64,000 bases of DNA from CAZABP01 sp964483245 (GTDB taxonomy: Bacteria > Planctomycetota > UBA1135 > UBA2386): positions 1 through 64,000 of the forward strand of contig CAZABP010000023.1 of assembly GCA_964483245.1 (NCBI GenBank). Reading direction: 5' to 3'. Below, piece after piece: positions 26,685 to 35,168 of this stretch. Each line of letters starts with the position of its first letter. Within the stretch, counting starts at the first letter, position 1. The translations under genes were made by a program, and so were the position numbers. The notes under the pieces were generated by a model. The model made no database searches. It was not told the origin of the DNA and saw only the letters and a list, made by a program, of their open reading frames with translations.

Positions 26685-26775
26685 CGCGCGCAGGTCTAGC
26701 AGGCCCGTGCGCCCTTTTCGACCGCCCGCTCGAAGAACCAACACGGCCGGCTACAACGTCGCGACACGCACCGCG

Positions 26776-28107
26776 ATGGCCGACCGTCCCCTGATCCAAC
26801 CGCGCACGCTGAAAGGATTCCGCGACTACCCGCCGGAAGTCATGATCCCGCGCGAGCGGCTGATCGAGACGGCGCGCGCGGTCTACCGGTCGTTCGGCTT
26901 CGCGCCGATCGACACCCCCGCACTCGAGTACTCCGAAGTCCTGCTCGGCAAGGGCGGCGACGAGGCGGACCGGCAGCTCTACCGCTTCCGCGACCATGGC
27001 GACCGCGACGTCGCGCTGCGCTTCGACCTGACGGTGCCGCTGGCCCGCTTCGTGGCGCAGCATTCCGCGCAGCTCGGGATGCCGTTCAAGCGCTACGCGA
27101 TCGGCGCGGTCTGGCGCGGCGAGAACACGCAGCGTGGCCGCTACCGCGAGTTCCTGCAGTGCGACTTCGACACGATCGGCACCGAGAGCATCGGCGCCGA
27201 CATCGAGACCGGGCTCGTGATCCACGAGCTGATGACAAAGATCGGGTTCGCACGGTTCACGATCCACGCCAACAACCGCAAGGTCCTCAACGGCGTGCTC
27301 GAGCGGCTCGATCTCGCGAGCCGCGGTCCGGCGGTGTTGCGCGTGCTCGACAAGCTCGGCAAGGTCGGCCCGGACAAGGTTGCGGCCGAGATGCAGCAGG
27401 CCGCCGGCGCGAGCGCGACGCAAGCCGAGGCCGTCGTCGCGATGGCGACGGTCACCGGCACGAACGACGAGATGCTGGCCAGCCTCGCGCCGCAGGTGCG
27501 TGGCTCCGAGACCGGCGAGCGCGGCCTCGCGCAGCTGCACGAGCTGCTGGCCGGCCTGACCGCCGCCGGCGTCGAGCCCTCCCGCCTGCGCCTCGACGTC
27601 GGCATCGCGCGCGGCCTCGACTACTACACCGGCACGATCTACGAGACGTTCCTCGGCGACCTGCCCGGCATCGGCAGCGTCTGCAGTGGCGGCCGGTACG
27701 ACGACCTCGCGTCGCTGTACACGAAAGAGCGCCTCCCCGGCATCGGCGCCTCGCTCGGGCTCGACCGCCTGCTCGCCGCGATGGAAGAGCTGCACCTCCT
27801 CGAGCCGCGCGCGACGACCGCCGACGTGTTCATCCCGCTGTTCGACGCGTCGCGCCGCGGCGACTACCTGGCGCTCGCGACCGAACTGCGCCGCGCCGGC
27901 TTCGCGACCGAGCTGTACCCCGACGCCGCCAAGCTGGGCGCGCAGTTCAAGTACGCCGACCGCCGCGGCCACCGCGTCGCGGTCGTCGTCGGGCCGGACG
28001 AGTGGGCGCAACAGACGTTGCAGCTCAAGGACATGAAGCGTGGCGAGAGTCGCAGCGTCCCGCGCTCCGAGTTGATCCCGGCGCTGCGCGCGCTGCTCGC
28101 GTCGTGA
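26776..28107 (+). CDS. hisS: Histidyl-tRNA synthetase
   Basis: This 443-residue class II aminoacyl-tRNA synthetase charges tRNA-His. Motif 2 is seen in KRYAIGAVWRGENTQRGRYREF, the histidine-specific signatures in RGLDYYTGTIYE and CSGGRYDDL, and motif 3 in GIGASLGLDRL. The C-terminal anticodon-binding domain (about 345-443) has the usual ALATELRRAGFATEL strand-helix and ends QLKDMKRGE. Length is normal. I use the ATG at 26776, directly before MADRPLIQPRTLKGFRDYPP; the open frame upstream is not conserved. It heads a run of five closely spaced or overlapping genes. The next gene starts inside its stop (GTGA). Confidence 0.97.
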   Translation: MADRPLIQPRTLKGFRDYPPEVMIPRERLIETARAVYRSFGFAPIDTPALEYSEVLLGKGGDEADRQLYRFRDHGDRDVALRFDLTVPLARFVAQHSAQLGMPFKRYAIGAVWRGENTQRGRYREFLQCDFDTIGTESIGADIETGLVIHELMTKIGFARFTIHANNRKVLNGVLERLDLASRGPAVLRVLDKLGKVGPDKVAAEMQQAAGASATQAEAVVAMATVTGTNDEMLASLAPQVRGSETGERGLAQLHELLAGLTAAGVEPSRLRLDVGIARGLDYYTGTIYETFLGDLPGIGSVCSGGRYDDLASLYTKERLPGIGASLGLDRLLAAMEELHLLEPRATTADVFIPLFDASRRGDYLALATELRRAGFATELYPDAAKLGAQFKYADRRGHRVAVVVGPDEWAQQTLQLKDMKRGESRSVPRSELIPALRALLAS

Positions 28108-29174
28108 AGCTGATCCTGCTGACCGCGGCGATCAGCGCCCTCGTCTTCGCGGTGTTGACGCTCCCGTTCCCACTGGTCCGCCGCACGCGCCAGGCCTGGC
28201 GGCGCTACCTGTGGATCAACCTGGCGCTGCTGCCGGTCGACTTCCTGGTCGTCACGCCGGCGATGCTCGGCTTCGCCGGGATGTCGTTCCTCGGGACGCG
28301 GCCGGACGAGCGCGGCTACACCGGCCCGCGGCTCGCCGAGAACGGCGAGTGGATCGCGCAGAGCCGGGAATCCCTGGGCGCCGAGCGCGCGTCCGGCACG
28401 TTCGCACCACCGACCGTCGAGCCGACGATGCTGGTCGCCGCCGACGGCGTGCCGCTGCGTACGTTCTTCGTGCCGACGCACCGCACGCGGCTCCGCGTCA
28501 GCGCGGTCCTGGTCCACGGGCTGTTCCGCGGCGCGCTCGAGCTGGAGCCGGTCGGCGCGATGCTGCGCGAGCTCGGCGTCGACGTGCTGCTGCTCGAGCT
28601 GCGCAACCACGGTGGCAGCGGACGCGCGGCGCCCAGCTTCGGCCTGCGCGAATCGCAGGATGTGATTGCGGCCGCGCACTGGCTCCGCCAGCAGAAACGC
28701 ACGCGCGACGACCACCTCGTGTTGTTCGCCGTCAGCCTCGGCACGATCGCCGCGTCGCTGGCGGCGCCACAGATCGAAGAGCTCGCGGGGATCGCATTCG
28801 ACGCACCGGTCCTCGATCCGCTCGAGACCGCCCACGCGATGCTCGGCGACGAGTCGCATCCGCGGCGGCCGGCGTTCCCTGAGCCGTTCCGATCGCTGTC
28901 GTTGACGGCGCTGCAGCTGTGGTGCGGCTTCTGGTTCGACGAGATCCGGGTCCGCGACGCCCTGCTGGAGCTGCCGCGTGATCTGCCGGTGCTGGTCGTT
29001 GGTGGCGGGCTCGACACCCGCGTGCCGCCCGCGAACGTGCACGCATTCGCGAACAACCTCGGCGACGCCGAAGTCAGGATCGTGCCGGATGCAGGACACG
29101 GCACGGCATTCGTCGAACACGGCGACCACTACATGCGTTGGCTCGCCGAGTGGCTGGTTCGCGTGCGCAACTGA
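28104..29174 (+). CDS. Alpha/beta hydrolase with N-terminal membrane segment
   Basis: This 356-residue protein starts with a GTG overlapping the hisS stop by 4 bases. It has a hydrophobic N-terminus with one or two membrane segments (LILLTAAISALVFAVL, YLWINLALLPVDFLVV) and then an alpha/beta hydrolase fold. The oxyanion strand is VLVHGLFRG, the nucleophile elbow FAVSLGTIA (Ala in place of the first Gly of GxSxG), with a likely acid in GLDTRVPP and His in DAGHGTAF. It resembles the YheT/YqkD-type membrane-linked hydrolases. The substrate is unknown. Its place between hisS and aroA-aroK does not explain its role. Confidence 0.85.
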   Translation: MKLILLTAAISALVFAVLTLPFPLVRRTRQAWRRYLWINLALLPVDFLVVTPAMLGFAGMSFLGTRPDERGYTGPRLAENGEWIAQSRESLGAERASGTFAPPTVEPTMLVAADGVPLRTFFVPTHRTRLRVSAVLVHGLFRGALELEPVGAMLRELGVDVLLLELRNHGGSGRAAPSFGLRESQDVIAAAHWLRQQKRTRDDHLVLFAVSLGTIAASLAAPQIEELAGIAFDAPVLDPLETAHAMLGDESHPRRPAFPEPFRSLSLTALQLWCGFWFDEIRVRDALLELPRDLPVLVVGGGLDTRVPPANVHAFANNLGDAEVRIVPDAGHGTAFVEHGDHYMRWLAEWLVRVRN

Positions 29175-29179
29175 TCTGC

Positions 29180-30868
29180 ATGCGGATTCCGCGCCTGCAC
29201 CTCCCGTTCGACGCGGAACCGACGCTGCCCGGAGCGAAGAGCCATGCCAACCGCGTTCTCGTCGCTGCTGCCCTGACCCCAGGTCGCACGCATGTGCACG
29301 GCGCGACTGCATGCGACGACGTCCTGCGCATGGTCGAGGGCCTGCAGCGGCTCGGCTTCGGCGTCGGGTGGATCGACGCGCCGCGCGGAGATCTCGTCGT
29401 CGACGGTGGCCTGCCGGCCGGCGGCCAGGGCGTGATCGACTGCGGCAACGCCGGGACGGCGCTGCGCTTCCTGTGTGCGGTCGCGGCCGCCGTGCCCGGT
29501 GAATGGACGATCACCGGCGACGCACGGATGCAACAGCGCCCGATCGGTCCGCTCGTCGACGCGTTGCAGCGTCTGGGTGTCGAAGCCACCTGCACTGCGG
29601 GTCGGCCACCGGTCCGGATCCGCGGCGGCACGCTGCGCAGCGGTGCGACCGAGCTCGACGCGACGCTCAGCAGCCAGTTCGCGAGTGCGCTGCTGCTCGT
29701 CGCGCCGGCAATCGGCGGCGTGACGCTGCGGCTCACCGGCGAGCCGGTCTCACGCAGCTATCTCGCGCTGACCGGAGCCGTGCTGACCGGTTTCGGCGCG
29801 GCGGTGCGGCTCGAACCGCACGGCGCGGTCGTGACCGGTCCGTATCGCACGCCCGGCAGCGTGACGATCGAAGCGGATTGGAGCGCGGCTGGCGTCCTGC
29901 TCGTGTTGGCGGAGCTGACGCACAGTCGCTTGCGCGCCCGCGAACTCGCATCCGACAGCACCCAGGGCGATCGCGCGATCGTCGCGCAGATCGCGGCTCT
30001 GCGCGGCCCCGGCGACCGCACGCTCGACCTGCGCGACCTGCCGGACCAGACGATGAACCTCGCGGTGCTCGCCGCGACGCGCACCGGCAGCACGCGTCTG
30101 ACCGGCGTCGCCCACCTGCGCGGCAAGGAATCGGACCGCCTCGCCGCGACGGCTACCGAGCTCGGCAAGGCCGGCGTCCGGATCCGCAACGACGGCGACG
30201 AGCTGCGGATCGACGGCCCGACCACCTGGCGCCCGGCAGCGTGGCACGCGCATGCCGATCACCGGCTCGCGTTCGCCGCCGCGCTGGTCGGCTCGCTGAC
30301 CGGCGACCTCGAGCTCGACGATCCGGACTGCGTGCGCAAGAGCTGGCCCTCGTTCTGGACCGACCTCGCGGGACTGCACCGCGCCCCGCGCGCGCTGGCC
30401 GTGCTCGGCATGCGCGCCGCCGGCAAGTCGACGTTCGCGCGCGAGGTCGCCGCAGCAACCGGTCTCGCGCTGGCCGACACCGATGCCGAGTTCGAACGCC
30501 GGCACGGCCCGATCGCGGCGTTCGTCGCGGCACGCGGCTGGCCGGCATTCCGCACCGAGGAGGAGCGCCTCGTGGCCGAGCTCGTCCGCCCCGGCACGAT
30601 CACGGCACTCGGTGGCGGCGCGATCGAGTCGGCGCGCACGCGTGAGCTGCTCGCCGACCGCGCCTGCCGGATCTGGCTGTGCGCCGACCGCGCCACGCTG
30701 CTCGCGCGCCTGCAGGATGCGCCCCGCCCGGCCTTGACTTCACTGCCCCTCGAGCAGGAGCTGGACAGCACGCTGGCACGCCGCGAGCCTCTGTGGCGCG
30801 CGAACCACGACGAGGCCGTCACGAGTGCCGGCGAGTACCTCGCGCGCCACGGCTACCCGATCCGATGA
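29180..30868 (+). CDS. aroA-aroK: Fused 3-phosphoshikimate 1-carboxyvinyltransferase / shikimate kinase
   Basis: This 562-residue protein joins two enzymes of the shikimate pathway. Residues 1-400 are EPSP synthase: GAKSHANRVL, GNAGTALRFL, GDARMQQRPIGPLVDAL, SSQFASALLL, ADWSAAG, DLPDQTMNLAV, RGKESDRLAA and HADHRLAFA, with the closing Lys in CVRKSW. Residues from about 405 are a shikimate kinase: P-loop GMRAAGKST (about 409-417), DTDAEFE, the shikimate-binding Arg in GWPAFRTEEE, GGGAI and the lid RPALT. Order and adjacency match the middle of the fungal AROM protein. aroC follows with an ATGA overlap, so shikimate to chorismate is encoded by two adjacent genes. No frameshift or internal stop is seen at the joint. 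Confidence 0.95.
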   Translation: MRIPRLHLPFDAEPTLPGAKSHANRVLVAAALTPGRTHVHGATACDDVLRMVEGLQRLGFGVGWIDAPRGDLVVDGGLPAGGQGVIDCGNAGTALRFLCAVAAAVPGEWTITGDARMQQRPIGPLVDALQRLGVEATCTAGRPPVRIRGGTLRSGATELDATLSSQFASALLLVAPAIGGVTLRLTGEPVSRSYLALTGAVLTGFGAAVRLEPHGAVVTGPYRTPGSVTIEADWSAAGVLLVLAELTHSRLRARELASDSTQGDRAIVAQIAALRGPGDRTLDLRDLPDQTMNLAVLAATRTGSTRLTGVAHLRGKESDRLAATATELGKAGVRIRNDGDELRIDGPTTWRPAAWHAHADHRLAFAAALVGSLTGDLELDDPDCVRKSWPSFWTDLAGLHRAPRALAVLGMRAAGKSTFAREVAAATGLALADTDAEFERRHGPIAAFVAARGWPAFRTEEERLVAELVRPGTITALGGGAIESARTRELLADRACRIWLCADRATLLARLQDAPRPALTSLPLEQELDSTLARREPLWRANHDEAVTSAGEYLARHGYPIR

Positions 30869-31857
30869 CCAACAGCTTCGGCACCCTGCTGCGGATGACG
30901 GCGTTCGGCGAGTCGCATGGCCCCGCACTCGGGGTCGTGCTGGACGGCGTGCCGGCCGGGATCGAGCTCGCCGAGGCGGACTTCCTGCCGGAGCTCGCGC
31001 GCCGCCGCCCGGGCCAGAGCAAGGTTACGACGGCGCGCTCGGAGCGGGATCACCCCGAGATCCTCTCCGGCGTGTTCGAAGGGCGGACGACCGGGATGCC
31101 GATCGCGATCCTGATCCGCAACGAGGACCAGCGGCCGCAGGACTACGAGGCGCTCCGCGATCGGATCCGACCCGGACACGCTGATGAGACCTGGGCCGCG
31201 AAGTTCGGCCATCGCGACTTCCGTGGCGGTGGCCGTTCGTCCGGCCGCGAGACGGTCGCGCGTGTCCTCGCCGGCGTCGTCGCCCGCAAGCTGCTGCCGC
31301 CGCAGACGCGGATCGTCGCGCATGCGCTGCAGATCGGCCCGCACCGCGCGCAGCGGTTCGAGCCGGCGACGATCGAGCAGAACGCCGTGCGCTGTGCCGA
31401 TCCGGACGTCGCGCCACGGATGGTCGCGCATCTCGAGGAGCTCGCGCAGGCGCACGACTCGAGCGGGGGCCTGGTCGAGGTGCGCGTGTTCGCGCCGCCG
31501 GCCGGCCTCGGCGAACCGACGTTCGGCAAGCTGAAGGCCCGCCTGGCCGACGCGTTCCTGTCGGTCGGCGCCGTGACCGGCTTCTCGTATGGCGCTGGCT
31601 TCGCGACCGCCGCGATGCGCGGCAGTGCCTACGTCGCCGACCGCGCGAGCTTCGGCGGGATCCTCGGCGGGATCTCGACCGGCGAAGAGCTCCGCCTGCA
31701 CGCGTCGATCAAGCCGGCGAGCTCCGTCGGTGACGTCGCGCGCCGAGGCCGGCACGATCCGTGCATCGTCCCGCGCGTGATTCCGGTCCTCGAAGCGATG
31801 ACCGCCTGCGTTCTCGCCGACTGCCTGCTGCTCGCCCGCACCCGCACCCAGCCATGA
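30865..31857 (+). CDS. aroC: Chorismate synthase
   Basis: This 330-residue enzyme removes phosphate from EPSP to give chorismate, using reduced FMN. Family signatures are FGESHGPALGVVLDG near the start, RRRPGQSKVTTAR, RPGHADETWAAKFGHRDFRGGG with GRSSGRETVARV, FGGILGGISTG and KPASSV. It is slightly shorter than the usual 350-390 residues. The start ATG overlaps the aroA-aroK stop (ATGA), and its own stop overlaps the next start in the same way. It completes the last three steps of the shikimate pathway together with the fusion upstream. Confidence 0.97.
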   Translation: MTNSFGTLLRMTAFGESHGPALGVVLDGVPAGIELAEADFLPELARRRPGQSKVTTARSERDHPEILSGVFEGRTTGMPIAILIRNEDQRPQDYEALRDRIRPGHADETWAAKFGHRDFRGGGRSSGRETVARVLAGVVARKLLPPQTRIVAHALQIGPHRAQRFEPATIEQNAVRCADPDVAPRMVAHLEELAQAHDSSGGLVEVRVFAPPAGLGEPTFGKLKARLADAFLSVGAVTGFSYGAGFATAAMRGSAYVADRASFGGILGGISTGEELRLHASIKPASSVGDVARRGRHDPCIVPRVIPVLEAMTACVLADCLLLARTRTQP

Positions 31858-32945
31858 AGATCCTCCTCCTCTGCACCTCACTCGGATTGGTCTCCTGTGC
31901 CGCGGCCCAGCCCGGCTACACCGACACGCCGATGCTGCACGACTCGCCCTGGCGCGTGCACGACTCCGCGCGTCCACGCCCGGCCGTAGTCACGCCGGCA
32001 CCGCCGACCGATCCGGTGCCGCCGCCGAGCGACGCGATCGTGCTGTTCGGCGGCAACGATCTCTCTGCCTGGACCGGGAAGTCCGGCAAAGCGGAGTGGG
32101 CGATCGAGGAGGGTGCGATGCAGGCCAACAAGACCGGCGACGTCCAGACGCGCGAGTCGTTCGGCGACATCCAGCTCCACCTCGAATGGCGGACGCCGCC
32201 CGACCCGGACGGCGAGGGGCAGGCGCGCGGCAACAGCGGGGTGTTCCTGATGGGGCGCTACGAGATCCAGATCCTCGACTCGTACCAGAACGAAACCTAC
32301 GCCGACGGCCAGGCGGCGGCGCTGTATGGCCAGCACCCGCCGCTCGTCAACGCGTCGCGCAAGCCGGGCGAATGGCAGACCTACGACCTCGTGTTCCATG
32401 CGCCGCGGTTCGACGGGCGCATGCTGAAGGCGCCGGCGACCGTGACGCTGTTCCACAACGGAGTCCTCGTGCAGGCCCATGCCGCGTTCCTCGGCGCGAC
32501 TGCGCACCGCACGCTGCCGAACTACGAGCCGCACGCGGCGACTGGACCGATCCGCCTGCAGGACCACGGCGATCCGGTCGCGTTCCGCAACATCTGGGTG
32601 CGGCGGCTGCTGCCGCCGGATGGCGAAGGCGCCACCTCGGCGCGCGGCGCGGTCGAAGCGGTGTTCGAGGGGATGCGTGCCCGCAAGCGCGAGACGATCG
32701 AGCGCTACCTGACCGGCGCGTGCCGCCGTCAGGTAGCGCTCGGCGAGGCCGGGTTCCTGAGCATGGTGCTCGGCCAGCAGCTCGCGCTCGAGAACTGGGC
32801 GCTCGGCGAGTTCGACGCCAGCGGCGAGCAGGCCGAGGCGATGATCGAAGCGGTCGTCCGCGACGGGACCTCCAAGTCTGCACACGCGGTACAGGTCGTA
32901 GTGGTCCGCCGCGGTGACCGCTGGCTGATCGACGAAGTGCGCTGA
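31854..32945 (+). CDS. DUF1080 (3-keto-disaccharide hydrolase/GH16-like) exported protein
   Basis: This 363-residue protein begins MKILLLCTSLGLVSC, which fits a lipobox with Cys15; alternatively cleavage at AAA before Q19 would fit the signal peptides of its neighbours. A Pro-rich linker leads to a DUF1080 concanavalin-like domain (about 60-265; FGGNDLSAWTG, DIQLHLEWRTP, NSGVFLMGRYEIQILDS, GPIRLQDHGDPVAFRNIWVR), a family expanded in planctomycetes and linked to sugar binding or hydrolysis of 3-keto-glycosides. The last 95 residues resemble a SnoaL/NTF2-like domain. It overlaps aroC by 4 bases. Its stop codon TGA is also the left flank of the MITE-like element at 32946. Confidence 0.88.
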   Translation: MKILLLCTSLGLVSCAAAQPGYTDTPMLHDSPWRVHDSARPRPAVVTPAPPTDPVPPPSDAIVLFGGNDLSAWTGKSGKAEWAIEEGAMQANKTGDVQTRESFGDIQLHLEWRTPPDPDGEGQARGNSGVFLMGRYEIQILDSYQNETYADGQAAALYGQHPPLVNASRKPGEWQTYDLVFHAPRFDGRMLKAPATVTLFHNGVLVQAHAAFLGATAHRTLPNYEPHAATGPIRLQDHGDPVAFRNIWVRRLLPPDGEGATSARGAVEAVFEGMRARKRETIERYLTGACRRQVALGEAGFLSMVLGQQLALENWALGEFDASGEQAEAMIEAVVRDGTSKSAHAVQVVVVRRGDRWLIDEVR

Positions 32946-33106
32946 GAGGCTGTTCCCAAATCCCCGCGTTGCGCCGAGGCCGAGCGAGGCGGTCGCCGGC
33001 AAGGAGCGCCGACGCAGGCATATCCAGGAGATACGTCGAGGAGGCGCGACGCAGTCCGGCGGCCGCCGCAGCCGGCCGAACGCAGCGGGGATTTGGGAAC
33101 AGCCTC
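32946..33106. mobile_element. MITE-like element, 161 bp, with 22-base terminal inverted repeats
   Basis: The ends GAGGCTGTTCCCAAATCCCCGC (positions 32946-32967) and its exact complement (33085-33106) flank 117 bases without a gene. TGA is present directly outside both ends (32943-32945 and 33107-33109), as expected for a 3-base target duplication. The left TGA is the stop codon of the DUF1080 gene. There is no transposase inside, so it would depend on one elsewhere. A hairpin-forming regulatory repeat is the alternative reading. Confidence 0.82.
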
Positions 33107-33121
33107 TGAGAGCCCCTCGCC

Positions 33122-34219
33122 TCAGCGCGCTTCGATCCGCACCACCGGCCCGCGACCCGCGTCGACGGTCCCGCTGGCCGGCAGCTCGCCGCTGCCGCTC
33201 CACGGCGCCGTCACCAGCGACATGCCCAGCTGCGGCGGCTTCGCCGATGTCGTCAGCGCGATCCCATTGCTCGTCGTGATGCCGGCTGCGTTGCTCCACT
33301 GCGATCGCGGCAGCGCCCATTCGGTGGTCAGGATCTGCATCCGCAACGTGATCCCGCCGAAGCCCGGATCCGCCGGCACCTGCAGGTCCCACCGCCCGGC
33401 GCCGAGCATGCCCGGCACGCCGCGGTCGACGTGCGGAGCCAGGAACGTCAGCGCCGCGTCGTTGTAGAGCATGCATCCGGTCGCGCCGAACACGCTGAGA
33501 TCGATCCCGCTGCCGTACGGCGTCAGGCCGATCATCAGCGTCGCCATGCCGCCGGCTTGACCGAACCCGTGCAGCACGACCGATCCGCCCGGCTTGCTGA
33601 GGCCGGTGCCGACCGTGGTCAGCGTCGATGCGCGTCCATTCGTCGGACAGGCGCGGCCGATCTCGGCGACCGCCGCGTCGCTCGCCTCGAGCGCCGCGTC
33701 GACGCCCCAGTAGCGCGACGGGCCGTTGGGTGCACCGGCGAACTCGATGCAGAGGGTTCCGCCGACATACGCGAACTGGGTCTGCAGCGGGATCCGTACG
33801 CTGTTCGCGGCGGCCCAAGGGTCGTACGGCTCGACGACGGCCGGCGAGTTCGGCACGGTGACGTCACCCTGGAACACGACGGCCGCCTGCGCGCCGTGGT
33901 TCTGGTCGAACAGCACGCTGGCCTGCTCCGGCAGCCGCGCGGTCTGCGACAGCTTCAGCGTGAGCCGGCTGGTGCCGCCGGTCAGCGCCCCCTTGCTGGC
34001 CGCATCGCGGCGCAGCCAGATCTCCGTCAACAGCTTGCCACGCAGGGTCTGCAGGTGACGCGCATCGATCAGCACGATCGCGCGCTGCGCCCTCCCGACG
34101 CCGCCGAGATCGGCGGCCGCATTGGCATCCGTGTTCTGACTCGTGGCCGGCGCGATCACGGATTGCGCGCCGAGCAGACCGCACAGCGATGCGGTCGCGC
34201 AGAGGAAGCGGAAGTGCAT
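33122..34219 (-). CDS. Secreted protein with shared C-terminal module
   Basis: This 365-residue protein has a good ribosome binding site (GAGGAG) and a signal peptide (SLCGLLGA before Q19). The N-terminal half (20-185) is beta-rich and unrecognised (LTLKLSQTARLPEQ, LQTQFAYVGGTLCIEF). From about 191 the C-terminal part resembles the module seen at 8346 and 61695: IDLSVFGATGCMLYN matches their LPL-L---GA-GC-L pattern, followed by DLQVPADPGFGGITLRMQ. It is the last gene of a probable three-gene minus-strand operon with 34582 and 34280 (60-base gap). Function is unknown. Confidence 0.82.
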   Translation of the reverse strand: MHFRFLCATASLCGLLGAQSVIAPATSQNTDANAAADLGGVGRAQRAIVLIDARHLQTLRGKLLTEIWLRRDAASKGALTGGTSRLTLKLSQTARLPEQASVLFDQNHGAQAAVVFQGDVTVPNSPAVVEPYDPWAAANSVRIPLQTQFAYVGGTLCIEFAGAPNGPSRYWGVDAALEASDAAVAEIGRACPTNGRASTLTTVGTGLSKPGGSVVLHGFGQAGGMATLMIGLTPYGSGIDLSVFGATGCMLYNDAALTFLAPHVDRGVPGMLGAGRWDLQVPADPGFGGITLRMQILTTEWALPRSQWSNAAGITTSNGIALTTSAKPPQLGMSLVTAPWSGSGELPASGTVDAGRGPVVRIEAR

Positions 34220-34279
34220 GGGGTATCTCCTCGATGTGGATTCGGCACAGGTGCAATGAGCGGAATGGGTGCGATCGCG

Positions 34280-34579
34280 TCACGGACGCGGATCGACGAC
34301 TTCGAACGTGAACCAGACGGGTGGGCCGCCGTTGCGCGGCCAGAAGCTGACGACGAAGGTCGTCCCGGGCTTCAGGTTCTGCGGGACCTCGACCTCCTTG
34401 CCGTTGCCGTCGGTCTCGGTCTTCTCCTCGTTGCCGTTGTTCGGCACGTAGAGCGGGGTCATGTAGATCGTGCCCGGCTCCGTGGACTCGACCTTGACCG
34501 ACTCGCCCGGCTTGACGGTGCCGCCGCCACCCGGCGGATGCGTCACCTTGATCGGGCCATCAGGGCTGTGCAGGGCCAT
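34280..34579 (-). CDS. Small protein of unknown function
   Basis: This 99-residue protein is Gly- and Pro-rich at its start (THPPGGGGTVKPGESVKVES) and then has beta-like segments (TIYMTPLYVPNNGNEEKTE, GTTFVVSFWPRNG, VWFTFEVVDP), suggesting a compact beta-sandwich. No signal peptide or membrane segment is visible. Its start lies 2 bases after the stop of the Tat-like gene upstream, so the two are almost certainly co-expressed. I do not recognise a family. Confidence 0.75.
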   Translation of the reverse strand: MALHSPDGPIKVTHPPGGGGTVKPGESVKVESTEPGTIYMTPLYVPNNGNEEKTETDGNGKEVEVPQNLKPGTTFVVSFWPRNGGPPVWFTFEVVDPRP

Positions 34580-34581
34580 CG

Positions 34582-35067
34582 TCAGCGCCCCTCCCCCGCT
34601 TGCTGCTCGACGAACCGCGCGAGGTCGCGGCGCAGCTCGTCGCTGTCCGGTTCGAGCGCGAGGTAGTCGAGCAGGCGGACAGAGAGCTGTTCGTGGCGTC
34701 GCGTCCGGCCAGCGAGCGCCGCGGCGCTGAGCCGGCGGATCCCGTCACGGACCTCCGGCACGTCGCGGAACTGGCTCGCCAGCGCGAGCAGCATCTCGTG
34801 CTGCTCCACCAGCACGTCGTGCGGTGCGTGCAGCGAGCGGATCAACCACGCGAGCCGCGGATCGCCGGGTCGGGCGTGGGCCGGGGCAGCGGCCGCGCCG
34901 TCGCGCGACCACAGGGCGGTCAGGCTGACGCCTGCCACCAGTCCTCCAATTGCGCTGAACAGGAATCCGCGCCTCGTCTGGGCCGGGTTCACTTGGAGCG
35001 CAGGAACGCCCGGTTGCAGGGCGTAAGGCGCCGGCTCGACGTGAGCAGGCGGTGGGAGTCCAGACAT
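34582..35067 (-). CDS. Tat-signal or single-span membrane protein of unknown function
   Basis: This 161-residue protein has a strong ribosome binding site (GGAGGAG). A Pro-rich N-terminus of 31 residues precedes a twin-arginine motif (TRRGFLF, residues 32-38) and a hydrophobic stretch (SAIGGLVAGVSLTALW), so it may be exported by Tat or anchored with the N-terminus inside. The rest is helical and charged (HDVLVEQHEMLLALASQF, RRHEQLSVRLLDYLAL, DELRRDLARFVEQQ). The next gene follows after 2 bases. No family is recognised. Confidence 0.78.
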   Translation of the reverse strand: MSGLPPPAHVEPAPYALQPGVPALQVNPAQTRRGFLFSAIGGLVAGVSLTALWSRDGAAAAPAHARPGDPRLAWLIRSLHAPHDVLVEQHEMLLALASQFRDVPEVRDGIRRLSAAALAGRTRRHEQLSVRLLDYLALEPDSDELRRDLARFVEQQAGEGR

Positions 35068-35168
35068 GTGCTCCTCCAGGTTGCGGGTGGGGGAGCAATT
35101 ACCGCCGGGTCAGATTTCTTCCAAGCGAAAACTAATCCGGTGGATCCGGATTCTTCCGGGAGCCTTGC

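Noticed and set aside
29180..30868. AroA-AroK fusion as a result of a missed stop or frameshift
   Set aside because: Both domains are complete and in one frame, with a short normal linker and steady codon use across the joint.
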